Shown here: positions 37,990 through 49,974 of the stretch, one piece after another | Numbering within the stretch: the first letter of the stretch is position 1 | Layout of the letters: the number at the start of each line of letters is the position of its first letter | Assembly (NCBI RefSeq): GCF_017354985.1 | Contig: NZ_CP071501.1 | Span: 1,197,501 to 1,261,500, forward strand | Source of the DNA: Shewanella cyperi | GTDB taxonomy: Bacteria; Pseudomonadota; Gammaproteobacteria; Enterobacterales; Shewanellaceae | Reading direction: 5' to 3' | Length of the DNA: 64,000 nucleotides | Program-made: the position numbers and the translations under genes | Notes under the pieces: model-generated | What the model saw: the letters and a program-made list of their open reading frames with translations, nothing else | Database searches by the model: none | Told to the model about the DNA's origin: nothing

Positions 37990-38347
37990 GCTTCCTCCTT
38001 GAGTTGTGACTGGAATTCCCGGTGACTGTTTTTCTTCGAGACTGTTTTTCTTCGAGATTGATATTTTCGCCTATCTAACTGGGCCTGCGCCGCTTGAGAC
38101 CCGAATGTCTGCACCCCATCGGAATGCATCAATGTCGTGGTAAAGGCGATGAAAAAGTACTCAGGCATCCTAAATTGAAGTTGGCATCAGCACAACGCTT
38201 GCTCTTTAAATCACCATCTTGAAGGGCCGGCGAGACGTTATAAAACTCTCTGTTAAATCCGCTTTTCCGACACGGGATGGATTTTGACATCAGCATCAAG
38301 CCCACTGTGTGTTTGGGGGGAGGCTGAATTTGCGCTGTTGAAATTTG
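37990..38347. other. Intergenic region with a 16-bp tandem duplication
   Basis: GACTGTTTTTCTTCGA occurs twice in tandem at 38024-38055, upstream of the EEP gene. An open frame on the minus strand here (37977-38168) lacks a recognisable product. Nothing else seen. Confidence 0.5.
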
Positions 38348-38404
38348 AAAAAGGGCGTGCACGGCCTGCAACCCTATCCGAATGGATGTTGTTGGCAGGC
38401 CGTG
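38348..38404 (-). terminator. Terminator after the GH63-like glycosidase gene
   Basis: CACGGCCTGC (38360-38369) pairs with GCAGGCCGTG (38395-38404) around a 25-base loop. On the minus strand it is followed by CACGCCCTTTTT. Confidence 0.7.
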
Positions 38405-38430
38405 TTTGAAACAGATAGATATTGATTTTA

Positions 38431-40980
<2,550 letters not shown>

Positions 40981-41076
40981 TTAAAATTGCATACAAACTG
41001 CAATCTTGGAGCAGGCTTGTCAATAGTCGAGGGGTATTCGCTAAGCCAGGCTTAAAAAACAGGAAGTCAGAAACCG

Positions 41077-41146
41077 GAAGTCTTAAACAAGAAGTCTTAA
41101 ACAAGAAGTCTTAAACAAGAGGTCTTAACCAAGAGGTCTTAAACAG
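41077..41146. repeat. Five tandem 14-bp repeats
   Basis: GAAGTCTTAAACAA three times exactly, then two variants (GAGGTCTTAACCAA, GAGGTCTTAAACAG). It lies between the glycosidase start and the end of the VOC gene. Confidence 0.93.
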
Positions 41147-41246
41147 GACGGGAAAAGAAAGTGGGGCGCTAAGGGAAACGGCGCCCGCAGGCGCCGCTTG
41201 GCTGGCTATGTATTCAGGCAATGGGGTTATGAAGGCATGAGGATCA

Positions 41247-41624
41247 TCAAGGCCTTTCATTGGCAGAGCAAAACCACAGTTTGTTGCCCTCGCTGTCAAG
41301 GAAGCTGCCGAGCAGGTAATACTCTTCCATCGGCACCACAGGATCGGCAATAGTCACATTGCGCTCCCTCAGAAAGGCCTCGGTATCCGGCGCATAGTCG
41401 CACAAAATGGTCAGCCTGGGATTGGGTTCGGCCGTCGGTTTGCCATACCAGTCATCCTTGAGCATCAGCATCAGATCCCCCAGGGCATAGCCCCTGACCT
41501 CGCCGTGCTCCGACACAGTATCCAGCCCCAACACTTTGCCATAAAAATGTTGGGCCCGGGCCATATCCGTAACTGCCAGGGCGATAACCTTCACCGCCTT
41601 CAACCCATGGGAAACACTGCTCAT
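41247..41624 (-). CDS. VOC/glyoxalase-fold protein
   Basis: 125 residues of the vicinal oxygen chelate fold: IALAVTDMARAQHFYGKVLGL at the start, DLMLMLKDDW in the middle and the closing metal-site strand GSFLDSEGNKLWF. One betaalphabetabetabeta unit pair, the usual length for a single VOC protein. Possible roles are a glyoxalase-like or antibiotic-binding protein; none can be chosen. GGAG lies eight bases before the ATG. It lies downstream of the LysR gene on the same strand, with 148 bases between. Confidence 0.85.
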   Translation of the reverse strand: MSSVSHGLKAVKVIALAVTDMARAQHFYGKVLGLDTVSEHGEVRGYALGDLMLMLKDDWYGKPTAEPNPRLTILCDYAPDTEAFLRERNVTIADPVVPMEEYYLLGSFLDSEGNKLWFCSANERP

Positions 41625-41772
41625 TTGTTGTACTCCAGATTGGGGGAGGGATCTTAAGTATAGGCCCGTTGAAGACCTTGCGGTTTGCAGCAGCAGTCGC
41701 TGTTTCGCTCGTTTTTGCGGCTACTTTGGCAGCCCACATGACGCAGATTGGATTGTCCCCAATGCCCGGCAG

Positions 41773-42705
41773 CTAGTCTGCGTTGAGGCTCTGTTGCTGT
41801 CTGGCCAGGTAATCGCAGACGAAGCCGATAAATTGGTTCACCAGCGCCGACTCTTCCCGTCTTTGGGTGTAGAGGGCATAAAACCTCGATGACTTGAGAG
41901 GCTGCTGGGGCAATACCTGAACCAGCCGGCCCTGACTGAGATCGTCCGCCACCATGTAAGCCGGCATCTTGGCTATGCCGAGCCCCTGCCGCACCGCAGT
42001 CAGGGCGGCGCGCTTGCTGTTGAAGCACAGCTGTCCCTGAATATCGCAGCGGATAAGCTCACGGCCTTCACCGAACTCCCAGGTCTCCAGGCTGCTCAGC
42101 TGATTGCCATAGGTGATGCAGCTGTGTTGCCTCAGTTGCTGGATGTGCTGCGGCGCCTCCCGGCTGCTCAGGTAAGCGGCACTGGCACACAGCACTGAGG
42201 CGTCTTCGCAGATGGGACGGGCAATATAGTCCTCGGGGGCGGCCTCGGCGCTGCGAAACCCTATGTGTATGTTGCCGAGGATGAGGTCACGGCGACAGTC
42301 GGAATAGTCCGCCACCAGGATGACCTCGGGATATGCCTGCTTGAAAGCTATGATGGCCGGTGTCAACACCTCTTCCCCCCACAGTTTGGGGGCGGTGAGC
42401 CTCAGCTCGCCGCTGACGCAGCGCTTTTGTTTGTCGAGGCTGTCGAGCATTTGCTGATGCAGGGCAATGATCTGCTCGGCGCGGCGATGGAAGTCGTTGC
42501 CGCTGTCGGTGACCTGCAGCCGTCTGGTGGTGCGCTTGAGCAGGGATGTGCCCAGCTGCTGCTCCAGAAACTGTATGTCTTTCGAGGCCTTGCTGGTGGA
42601 TATCTCCAGGGCTTCGGCAGCCGCGGCAAAAGAGCCGCCCCTCACTATGGCGTTGAACAGCCGCATCAGGTAGATATTATCCAGTTTATTGTTTTGATTG
42701 GACAA
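41773..42705 (-). CDS. LysR-family transcriptional regulator
   Basis: 310 residues. The N-terminal winged helix-turn-helix reads LFNAIVRGGSFAAAAEALEIS, then KASKDIQFLEQQLGTSLLKR. The effector-binding domain follows from ELRLTAPKLWGEEVL to RFYALYTQRREES. It resembles the CrgA/AaeR-type subgroup with TTRRLQVTDSG. It is divergent from an OYE-like oxidoreductase gene, the classic layout for a LysR regulator and its target. The effector is unknown. Confidence 0.93.
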   Translation of the reverse strand: MSNQNNKLDNIYLMRLFNAIVRGGSFAAAAEALEISTSKASKDIQFLEQQLGTSLLKRTTRRLQVTDSGNDFHRRAEQIIALHQQMLDSLDKQKRCVSGELRLTAPKLWGEEVLTPAIIAFKQAYPEVILVADYSDCRRDLILGNIHIGFRSAEAAPEDYIARPICEDASVLCASAAYLSSREAPQHIQQLRQHSCITYGNQLSSLETWEFGEGRELIRCDIQGQLCFNSKRAALTAVRQGLGIAKMPAYMVADDLSQGRLVQVLPQQPLKSSRFYALYTQRREESALVNQFIGFVCDYLARQQQSLNAD

Positions 42706-42838
42706 AGTGTGTCTCCTTAGCGACTTTCATACCGCCAATTACTTCTTGTCAGGAAATAGAGTCTATCTCAGCTGCCGGATTATTTCCTCGAGTTGCGGTA
42801 GTAAGCTCACGGCCATTGGTAGATGTGAGGACCCAAAT
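42706..42838. promoter_or_regulatory. Divergent promoter region, LysR regulator / flavin oxidoreductase
   Basis: 133 bp shared by the two genes. A LysR box (T-N11-A) would be expected here, but I could not single out one site with confidence. Confidence 0.4.
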
Positions 42839-43930
42839 ATGCAATCGAGCTTGTCACAACCATGGCTGTTCCCCGATGCGGGCATCAGGGCGAAAAACCG
42901 CGCCGTGCTGGCGCCCCTGACCCACAACATGAGTTTGGAGGGCGGCCTTGTCAGCGACAACGAGCTGATCTGGCTCGAAAAGGCCGCCGCCGGCGGTTTT
43001 GGCACCCTGATCGCCGCCGCCACCTTGGTGGCCGATGGCGGCCGCTGCTGGCCCGGGCAACCGGCCCTGCTAACCGGGCAGCATCAGGCGCGCTTTGCCG
43101 AATTTGCCAGGATAGCGGCCAGCCATGGCGCCCTGGCACTGGTGCAGCTGCACCACGGTGGGGTGAGGGCCATTCCCGGGCTCAATGGCAGGCCACCGGT
43201 TGGCCCCTCGGCCATCCCTGCGGGCGGCAGATACCCCCTCGGGGTGGAGGCCCTGACCGACGAGGGCATTGAGGCCATGATAGCCGCCTTCGCCGATGCG
43301 GCGGTGCGGGCCCACGGGGCCGGGCTACATGGGGTCGAGCTGCACGCGGCGCACCATTTCCTGCTGTGTAACTTCCTGAATCCGGAAATCAATCAGCGCA
43401 GCGACAAGTGGGGTGGCTCGGCAGCAAATCGCGCCAGAATACTGCTGGAGATCATCGGCGCAATTCGTGCCCGGGTGCCGCGCAGCTTCCTGATAGGTGT
43501 GCGCCTTTCCCCAGAAAGTTATGCCAATGTGCAGGGGATTAAGCTGATGAATCAGCTGGAAATTACCCGGCTGCTCGCGGCCGGGGGGCTTGATTATGTG
43601 CATTTTTCCATGGGTGACAGCTTCAAGCAGGCGGACGAGTTTGCCGGGGAGTCGCTGCTGGCGCTGATAGCGTCCCAGCTTGGCGGCAAGTTGCCGCTGA
43701 TGGTGGCGGGCAAGGTACAAAACGCCCGGGATGGCGACGCCCTGCTTGGCCTCGGAGCCGATATGGTGGCTGTGGGTTCGGCGGCCATAGGCAACCCGGA
43801 CTGGGTCAAACGCCAGAGTGCCGGACAGCAATTGATAGCCGCGCCCTTCAGCGAATCCTGGCTGCTGGCCCAGGGTTTTAACGAGCGGGCACTGGACTAT
43901 TTTCGCACCGTGCCAGGGCTGGTGTTATGA
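42839..43930 (+). CDS. NADH:flavin oxidoreductase, Old Yellow Enzyme family
   Basis: 363 residues from the ATG at 42839 (GAGG upstream); the longer frame from 42698 would overlap the LysR gene. OYE barrel motifs are clear: APLTHNMS, LVQLHHGGVRA, GVELHAAHHFLLCNFLNPEI, RSDKWGGS, IGVRLSPE and the FMN phosphate site VGSAAIGNPDW. The usual HGAHGYL reads HAAHHFL, a modest departure. It is soluble and cytoplasmic, probably reducing alpha,beta-unsaturated carbonyls or similar electrophiles, under control of the divergent LysR protein. A terminator follows. Confidence 0.91.
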   Translation: MQSSLSQPWLFPDAGIRAKNRAVLAPLTHNMSLEGGLVSDNELIWLEKAAAGGFGTLIAAATLVADGGRCWPGQPALLTGQHQARFAEFARIAASHGALALVQLHHGGVRAIPGLNGRPPVGPSAIPAGGRYPLGVEALTDEGIEAMIAAFADAAVRAHGAGLHGVELHAAHHFLLCNFLNPEINQRSDKWGGSAANRARILLEIIGAIRARVPRSFLIGVRLSPESYANVQGIKLMNQLEITRLLAAGGLDYVHFSMGDSFKQADEFAGESLLALIASQLGGKLPLMVAGKVQNARDGDALLGLGADMVAVGSAAIGNPDWVKRQSAGQQLIAAPFSESWLLAQGFNERALDYFRTVPGLVL

Positions 43931-44064
43931 GTGGGGCCTATGCTGCAAGTTCCATCAGCTTAGCTGAATCGACAAGGATGGGGTTGTGCTAACAGCCCGT
44001 AAGATTGCAGATATTTTTTTAAATTGAGCCTTTTGCTATAGGCAGATATGTTGTGATGGGCATA

Positions 44065-44094
44065 AAGAAACACCCGCGAATGCGGGTGTTTTTC
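44065..44094. terminator. Bidirectional terminator
   Basis: AAACACCCGC (44068-44077), loop GAAT, GCGGGTGTTT, flanked by A and T runs. It serves the oxidoreductase and the convergent GH97 gene. Confidence 0.92.
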
Positions 44095-44144
44095 TTCATC
44101 AAGTGTTGAAGGCTGGCCGGAAACTCTTACCTACTTAAAGCGAC

Positions 44145-46202
44145 TTACAGCGCCTTAAAGCGAACCGCCACACCGCCACCGGCTGCCAGATGCAGCTTGA
44201 GCTTATCGCCCTTGCGCACCACCTGCTTGCCTGTGTCCAGCTCGTAGGGGTGCCATTTCCACTCGGCGTCTTTGCCGTCCTGGTAGATCTGCGCTTCGAA
44301 CTGCTTGCCGGGTTCGAGGAAGTCCAGCGCCAGCTCGATATCGCGGGCGTTGTCGTCGGTCACGGCGCCGAGATACCAGTCGTTGCCGCTGTACTGACGC
44401 GCCTTGCGCTCCTTGCGGGCCATGACCACAAAGTCACCCACTTCACCGTCGAGCGCTATGCTCTGCTCCCAGTCGGTGGGCACGTCCTTGATAAACTGGA
44501 AGGCGTCGGGGCGTTTGAGGTAGTTCTCCGGCAGATCGGCCGCCATCTGAATGGGGCTGTAGAGCACCACATAGAGCGCCAGCTGTTTCGCCAGTGTGCT
44601 CTGGGGCCTGTTGGTCTTGTCGCCCAGGCCATTGAAGCTCATGTCGAAAATGCCGGGAGTAAAGTCCATGGGGCCGGCCAGCATGCGGGTATAGGCCAGC
44701 ATGGCGATGTGCTCAACCGGGTTCGGTGGCGTGCCCCAGGCATTGTATTCCTGGCCCCGGGCACCCTCGCGGGCAATCCAATTGGGGAAGGTACGACGGA
44801 GGCCCGTGTCTTTGATGGGTTCGTGGGTGTTGATGCTTATCCGGTGTTTGGCGGCGGCCTTCACGTTGTCCAAGTATTCGCCCACCATAAACTGGCCGTC
44901 GTGCCACTCGTGGCGCACCACGCCGTTTTCATCTATGCGTTTGATGTTGCCGCCATCGGCTACGTAGCCGGTCTTCACCTGACTGACGCCCATTTTTTCA
45001 TACAGGCTGAAGGCATCTTCCCACTGCTTGCGGTAGTTGCTGACGCTGCCGGAAGTCTCGTGGTGGCCAATCAGCTTGGCGCCCACCTCGCGGCCATAGT
45101 CTGTGATGGCCTTAATATCGAAGTCCGGGAAGGGCTCAGTGAAGCTGAACAGGTCGCCGTTATGGAACCAGTCGCCGTCCCAGCCCAGGTTCCAGCCTTC
45201 CACCAAAACACCGTCGAAGCCGTTGTCGGCGGCAAAGCGCAGGTACTTCTTGGTTTCGCTGGTGGTGGCGCCGTGCTTGCTGCCGCTGCCCCAGGTGTTC
45301 TGGTTGATGTGCATGCCCCACCAGATCCCCACGTACTTGCCGGGTTGCACCCAGGACACATCACCGAGCTGGTTGGGCTCGTTGAGGTTGAGGATAAGGT
45401 GCGAGTTAATCAGGCCAGCGGCCTTGTCGGCCACCTGGATGGTGCGCCAGGGGGTATTGAACTTACCGCTGGTTTTGACCGCCACTCCGTCGGACCAGGG
45501 CGTCAGCTCGGCCACAAAGGTACCGGGACGGTGCTGCTTCAGTGTCATGGCGGCATAGTCCACCAGGGCCGCCTCGTGGATGGCCAGATGTACGCCATCG
45601 GCGGTTTTCAGCGTGAAGGGGGTCTGCACCTGATTCACTTCGGCAAGTGGGGTGTGCTGGTAAATGTATTCGTAGCGGTTCCAGCCGCGGCCGGGGATCC
45701 ACCAGGCGCTGGCCTGTTCACCCTGTTCGCTTTGAGCACCCTCATCTGCTTGTGAGATCACAAACTCGGTCAGTTCGCGGCTGATATTCAGCGGCGTGTC
45801 ACTGTCCACCTCGTAGCGGAAACCTATGCCGTCATCGAAGGCGCGAAATCGTACCTTGTAGCCCTGCTTGCTGCCGGGATTGACGAAACTCACCGTCAGT
45901 TCGTTGTGCCTGTCGCGGATAAGCCGCGCCTCACCCCAGGGCTGCTCCCAGGTGTCATCCACTTTGGCGCTCTGGCTGTCCTTGATTTCAAAGCCGTCGC
46001 GAAAGGACGCGGCTTTGACAAAGTCGAACCCCAGTTTGGAGGCGGCAATCACCGACTTGCCGTGGAACAGCACGGCGTAATTGGGCTGCAGGTCATCGTT
46101 GACCCTGACCTCAATCTCGCCGTTGGGGGAGTGCAGGCTCAGGGTTTTGGCCTGCAATGGCAAACTGGCCCCGAGGGCCATCAGCAGCAGTGAACAGCGC
46201 AT
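44145..46202 (-). CDS. GH97-family alpha-glucosidase/galactosidase, exported
   Basis: 685 residues with a signal peptide (MRCSLLLMALGASLPLQA). An N-terminal super-beta-sandwich is followed by a (beta/alpha)8 barrel typical of GH97: WGMHINQNTWGSG, DGVLVEGWNLGWDGDW, GHHETSGSVSNYRKQWED, INTHEPIKDTGLRRTFPNW and NPVEHIAMLAYTRMLAGPMD. The Glu in INTHEPI suggests the inverting (SusB-like) subgroup. Calcium-dependent hydrolysis of alpha-glucosidic bonds in the periplasm is expected. AAGGAA precedes the ATG. No transporter or SusCD-like genes adjoin it. Confidence 0.93.
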   Translation of the reverse strand: MRCSLLLMALGASLPLQAKTLSLHSPNGEIEVRVNDDLQPNYAVLFHGKSVIAASKLGFDFVKAASFRDGFEIKDSQSAKVDDTWEQPWGEARLIRDRHNELTVSFVNPGSKQGYKVRFRAFDDGIGFRYEVDSDTPLNISRELTEFVISQADEGAQSEQGEQASAWWIPGRGWNRYEYIYQHTPLAEVNQVQTPFTLKTADGVHLAIHEAALVDYAAMTLKQHRPGTFVAELTPWSDGVAVKTSGKFNTPWRTIQVADKAAGLINSHLILNLNEPNQLGDVSWVQPGKYVGIWWGMHINQNTWGSGSKHGATTSETKKYLRFAADNGFDGVLVEGWNLGWDGDWFHNGDLFSFTEPFPDFDIKAITDYGREVGAKLIGHHETSGSVSNYRKQWEDAFSLYEKMGVSQVKTGYVADGGNIKRIDENGVVRHEWHDGQFMVGEYLDNVKAAAKHRISINTHEPIKDTGLRRTFPNWIAREGARGQEYNAWGTPPNPVEHIAMLAYTRMLAGPMDFTPGIFDMSFNGLGDKTNRPQSTLAKQLALYVVLYSPIQMAADLPENYLKRPDAFQFIKDVPTDWEQSIALDGEVGDFVVMARKERKARQYSGNDWYLGAVTDDNARDIELALDFLEPGKQFEAQIYQDGKDAEWKWHPYELDTGKQVVRKGDKLKLHLAAGGGVAVRFKAL

Positions 46203-46362
46203 CTATCATTCCTTGTAAGGTGTCTTGTTGTTTGTCACCACCTTAACTTAGGCTTTGGTCTCAACGACATAAGCTGCATACGTATTCAGAGACGTCAGGC
46301 CAGCTGACGAGGGCTGGTTTTGGCGCTTTGTAAGCGACTTAAGGTCGAAGCCCTCCAGGCTT

Positions 46363-46565
46363 CACCCGGGCAAGGGGCTTTGCTCGTCCAAAGCCCCTTG
46401 CATCCCAAATGACGCCCCCGCCGAAGCCAAGCGCTTTGGGTTTATGGGCTGGAAACGGCCACCGAAACCGACTCGCTCCAAGCTCGACGGTTTCTGCCTC
46501 GATATCCTATCTCGGCTTACCCGTTTCTCTCAGCCCAACGCCCAAAGCGGCTTCGAAGGGGGAAA
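46363..46565. repeat. Dispersed GC-rich repeat, copy 1 (inverted)
   Basis: Contains a 27-mer CACCCGGGCAAGGGGCTTTG...CGTCC (46363-46389) also found at 49202-49228. Its 46410-46560 part is the reverse complement, with some changes, of 52363-52510 (GAAGCCGCTTTGG, GAAACGGGT, GGTGGCCGTTTCCAGCCC blocks). Open frames here reflect the DNA repeat, not a protein. Confidence 0.75.
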
Positions 46566-46688
46566 TGGTGCATTCCGCTGCTTTTGAGGTTGTCCAGATT
46601 CTTGGCTTTACTGCAGATGATATGAAGTGCGTGAAGGGCAGACCCAAGCGCAGTGCACCTAGGTCTGCCGGGGAGGCGGAAGTCCAGC

Positions 46689-46805
46689 TTAAGCCGGTTT
46701 GATGTTCTGGTTCATCTTGAACAGGTTGTTGGGGTCATATTTGCCCTTGAGCTTGGCGAGGCGTTGGTAGGTCTCGCCGTAGGCGAACTCAACCCGGCCC
46801 AGCCC
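46689..46805 (-). pseudogene. 3' remnant of a FAD-linked oxidase (BBE domain)
   Basis: On the minus strand the frame reads GRVEFAYGETYQRLAKLKGK, then YDPNNLFKMNQNIKPA and a stop, which is the characteristic C-terminus of berberine-bridge-type FAD oxidoreductases. Two stop codons lie a few codons upstream and the rest of the gene is absent, so only about 36 codons survive. The dispersed repeat next to it may mark the breakpoint. Confidence 0.72.
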
Positions 46806-46967
46806 TCATTAGCAGAAAGCTCAGCGGAGGGGCATTGGTGACGCTATTGGTTACAGCTTAGCCATTGCAACTCCGGTAGCATTTCAATAATGTAAGCGAA
46901 ATTAATTTGTTAGTGTCAGATTCTGGCCGCTGATCCAACTGATAGCCAACTCAAGGACGAACCTCTT

Positions 46968-48536
46968 ATGCCTCGATCACCTTTACTGCGCACTCCTCAG
47001 CTGTATCTTGTGCGGTGCCTCGCGCTGTTTGCGGCTTGTATGGGGGCCGCCTGCACCGGCGTCGCTTTCGCCGCCGCTTCAGACGTCTCAAACGCCTCCG
47101 GAACTTCTAACGCTTTAAACAACAGCGCGAGCGCGCTGAATGAGAAAATTGCCCGCATTGAGCAGGGGCTTTCCAGTTCAGTGGTGGTCAAGGGCGCGCC
47201 GGATCAAAAAATGCGCCTCGAAGACAGGATGCGCTACCACCAGGTGCCTGCCGTCAGCATAGCAGTGGTGAATAATGGCCAGCTTGAATGGGCCCGCGCC
47301 TATGGGGTTAACCTGGTTGGCAGCAGCGAGCACACCACGCCGGACACCTTGTTTCAAATCGCCTCTATCAGTAAGGCCGTCAGCGCCATGGCGGCCTTGC
47401 ATATGGTTGAGCAAGGCAAACTGCAGTTGGATGGCGATATCAATAAGCAACTGAAAAGCTGGCAGCTGCCCGACAATGAATTCACCCAAGAACACAAGGT
47501 GAGCCTGCGGCAGTTGCTGAACCACAGTGGTGGCGTCAATGTGCATGGTTTTCATGGCTATCCAGAAAAGCAAACCGTACCCAGCCTGCTTGCGGTGCTG
47601 GATGGTGAAGCCCCCGCCAATTCAGAACCTGTGCGGGTTGAAGCCATTCCGGGCACAGAGTGGCGTTATTCCGGCGGCGGTTACAGCATCATCCAATTGC
47701 TGATGACAGAAGTGAGCAAACAGGATTTCCCACAGCTTTTGCAAGATATAGTCTTCACCCCCTTGGATATGCGCCACAGCCGCTTTGCCAGCCGCCTGCC
47801 GGATGAAGAGCGCAGCCATGCCGCCGCAGGACATGAGGTCAACGGCGAAGCTATTGAAGGTTTGTGGCATCAATATCCCGAGTTGGCCGCGGCCAGTATG
47901 TGGAGCACAGCCTCTGATTTGACCAAAATCATTATCGAAGTGCAGCAGTCGGACGCCGGCACCTCAAACAAAATCCTGTCCAGTCAAATGACCAAAACCA
48001 TGTTAACCCGTGGCCTCGGCGAAACCGGCCTGGGCTTTTTTGTTGAGGATAAGTCAGACGGAAGCGGCTCCAGCTACACCAGTTTCAGCCACAGCGGCGG
48101 CATTGAAGGCTCTCGCAGCTTACTGTTCGGCTACACCAAAACCGGCCAGGGCGCCGTGGTGCTGACCAACAGCGACAATGGCATGGCCTTGATTGAGGAA
48201 ATCTTTACCAGTATTGCCGCCGAATACCATTGGCCCGATTTCAAGGTGACGGAAAAGACCGCCATGGCGCCGGACCCGGTACTGAACCAAAAAGTGGCCG
48301 GCGAGTACCAGCTGTTTGACCAGCCCGCCCATGTGTTTACCGAAGCAGACCGCCTGTATCTGCAATGCAATGTCCTTGGCAACAAGGCCCTCGAACTGCA
48401 TCCTGAAGCCAATGCCAGCTTCTTCCTGACCGCCCCGGATGCCACGGTCCGGTTTGAAACCGATGCCGAAAACAAACCGACCGGGTTTGCCTTGCTGAAG
48501 GGGGTTAATACCTATAAGGCGCAGAGGGTTAACTAA
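46968..48536 (+). CDS. Beta-lactamase-fold serine hydrolase, exported
   Basis: 522 residues with a signal peptide ending near AFAAAS. The class C/PBP-like catalytic domain has SISK (S133, K136), YSGGGYS in place of YxN, and HSGG near residue 382 as the KTG equivalent. A C-terminal beta domain of about 100 residues follows (GEYQLFDQPAHVFTEADRLYL). Such proteins include D-aminopeptidases and esterases; true beta-lactamase activity is not implied. AAGGA lies upstream of the ATG. Its neighbours give no pathway. Confidence 0.9.
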   Translation: MPRSPLLRTPQLYLVRCLALFAACMGAACTGVAFAAASDVSNASGTSNALNNSASALNEKIARIEQGLSSSVVVKGAPDQKMRLEDRMRYHQVPAVSIAVVNNGQLEWARAYGVNLVGSSEHTTPDTLFQIASISKAVSAMAALHMVEQGKLQLDGDINKQLKSWQLPDNEFTQEHKVSLRQLLNHSGGVNVHGFHGYPEKQTVPSLLAVLDGEAPANSEPVRVEAIPGTEWRYSGGGYSIIQLLMTEVSKQDFPQLLQDIVFTPLDMRHSRFASRLPDEERSHAAAGHEVNGEAIEGLWHQYPELAAASMWSTASDLTKIIIEVQQSDAGTSNKILSSQMTKTMLTRGLGETGLGFFVEDKSDGSGSSYTSFSHSGGIEGSRSLLFGYTKTGQGAVVLTNSDNGMALIEEIFTSIAAEYHWPDFKVTEKTAMAPDPVLNQKVAGEYQLFDQPAHVFTEADRLYLQCNVLGNKALELHPEANASFFLTAPDATVRFETDAENKPTGFALLKGVNTYKAQRVN

Positions 48537-48695
48537 AACCCGGTATCGGCCAGGCTGTATGCCCGCAAGCGGTCATGGCTTGGGCTTACAAGTCTGTCGC
48601 TTCGGGATATTTATCCGACCCGACAGTCTTTATAGCCAGTTTTTATAGAAATTGATGGCGTTACCTACGGCGGCGCTACTTTGCAGGGGGCAGGG

Positions 48696-49022
48696 GTGAG
48701 GTTTCCAAGTATAATTCATTATCTTGAGCATCCTGATGACTTGGCCGGGCTGATGTCGAAGCACCGACATATCTTGCTGTTCTTTTCAGCCGACTGGTGC
48801 CCGCCCTGCCGCGCCATGGAAGGGACCTTAATCAATACCTCCTTTGAGCTTGAGCACAAAGCCCTGGTGATCAAGGCCGATCCCAAGGTATGTGAAGCGC
48901 TGGCCGCGTCTTTGAAGGTGCGATCTGTACCCGCCTATGTGGCCTTCAATGACGGCGTGGCCTCAGAGCCCGCCTATGGTATCCAGCGAATCGACAGTCT
49001 GCTGGATATGGTGTTGGTCTAA
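48696..49022 (+). CDS. Thioredoxin-fold protein with CPPC active site
   Basis: 108 residues from a GTG at 48696 (purine-rich AGGGGG five bases upstream); an in-frame TTG at 48681 is the alternative. The active site is FFSADWCPPCRAME (C35, C38), with the cis-Pro in VRSVPAYVAF. No signal peptide is visible, so it is cytoplasmic. The -PP- dipeptide departs from the usual CGPC and would shift redox potential. It probably acts as a thiol reductase; its partner is unknown. Confidence 0.86.
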   Translation: MRFPSIIHYLEHPDDLAGLMSKHRHILLFFSADWCPPCRAMEGTLINTSFELEHKALVIKADPKVCEALAASLKVRSVPAYVAFNDGVASEPAYGIQRIDSLLDMVLV

Positions 49023-49089
49023 CCACCTAGCGGGTTTGTTGTTTTTCAAACAACGGTAAGTCGTGGCCAAATGCATCCCTGCACAACGG

Positions 49090-49345
49090 CCAGTTCGCCC
49101 TCTGTCGGACAGGAGTCCCAATGCCGTGAAGGGCAGAATGCCCGAGAGCGGCTCTGGCTCTCGCTCGTAAGCCAGTCGCTGCGCGACACTCGCCCAGCCG
49201 ACACCCGGGCAAGGGGCTTTGCTCGTCCGCGAACAACGTTACTGTTTAACGGCCAGCTCACCATCTACCGGACAGGAGTTCAAATGCCGTGTAGGGTAGG
49301 ACGCCCGAGAACTGCCATGGTTCGGCTTGCCCGTTTTATTTAGCA
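49090..49345. repeat. Dispersed GC-rich repeat, copies 2a and 2b
   Basis: GGACAGGAGTCCCAATGCCGTG with GGGCAG (49106-49140) and GGACAGGAGTTCAAATGCCG with GGGTAGGACGCCCGAGAAC (49270-49310) repeat within this stretch. Both correspond to the reverse complement of 52255-52300. The 27-mer of 46363 is at 49202-49228. This fills most of the 450-base gap between the thioredoxin gene and the AT-rich block. Confidence 0.72.
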
Positions 49346-49474
49346 CAATCCACAAAGTGAAGGTTTCAACGTGGGGGATGGCGAAACCTTTAGCTTTGAC
49401 ACATTGCGGTTGAATTTCACTGTTCTTTCGTTATCGATAGTAAATATAACGATTCTGCCAAATTTAATTGGCTA

Positions 49475-49972
49475 TTAAATATCAATACGCTTCTGGATAA
49501 ATAATTTATGTCCTCCAGAGTTCTTATAAAACTTAGCCATTTCCCCCATGTTGCTCCTGTTTGCCTGAGGTCGAAGGGAATTGCAAATATGCCCAATGAT
49601 CTCTTTTGCATTGGCAGACGAATCGTTTTGTTTATAAAGAGCGATTGTGTTTATTAATTGTGAGCTTGCCTTTGCAAGCCAACCTTTACTAGTTCGTTCT
49701 TTTAACTCTATAAATACAACGGTATTGGCATCAATCAATGCACAGTCACATGTAGATTCTAAGTTCTTTGGCTCATCAGATTTGTAAAATCTTATACAAT
49801 TGTCAATTGCATAAAATTCTAATTCTTTGGAGTTTTTATTGTTAACATCAGCAATCCACTTATGGCTATCTGTATTGGTAGGAAATGCTGGTGCACTTTG
49901 ATTGGAATTATCGTCAATAATTCCGAATCTATTCCAATTTATCTGGGTGCGACATCCATTGCAAAAAAACAA
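49475..49972 (-). CDS. Small PD-(D/E)xK nuclease-like protein paired with an AAA ATPase
   Basis: 165 residues, AT-rich. The strand pair STCDCALID, then TVVFIELKER (D76, E89, K91), followed by a helix with ASSQLINTIALYK, matches the core of PD-(D/E)xK nucleases, where Asp, Glu and Lys bind metal and cleave DNA. An N-terminal CNGC pair may bind zinc. The start is a TTG; GGAGG inside the end of the ATPase gene sits about seven bases upstream and there are only two bases between stop and start, so translation is probably coupled. I know no named family for it. Nuclease assignment is by motif only. Confidence 0.65.
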   Translation of the reverse strand: MFFCNGCRTQINWNRFGIIDDNSNQSAPAFPTNTDSHKWIADVNNKNSKELEFYAIDNCIRFYKSDEPKNLESTCDCALIDANTVVFIELKERTSKGWLAKASSQLINTIALYKQNDSSANAKEIIGHICNSLRPQANRSNMGEMAKFYKNSGGHKLFIQKRIDI

Positions 49973-49974
49973 AA

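Noticed and set aside
37977-38168. 63-residue frame upstream of the EEP gene
   Set aside because: Overlaps the EEP start and covers a tandem duplication; no domain or ribosome site.
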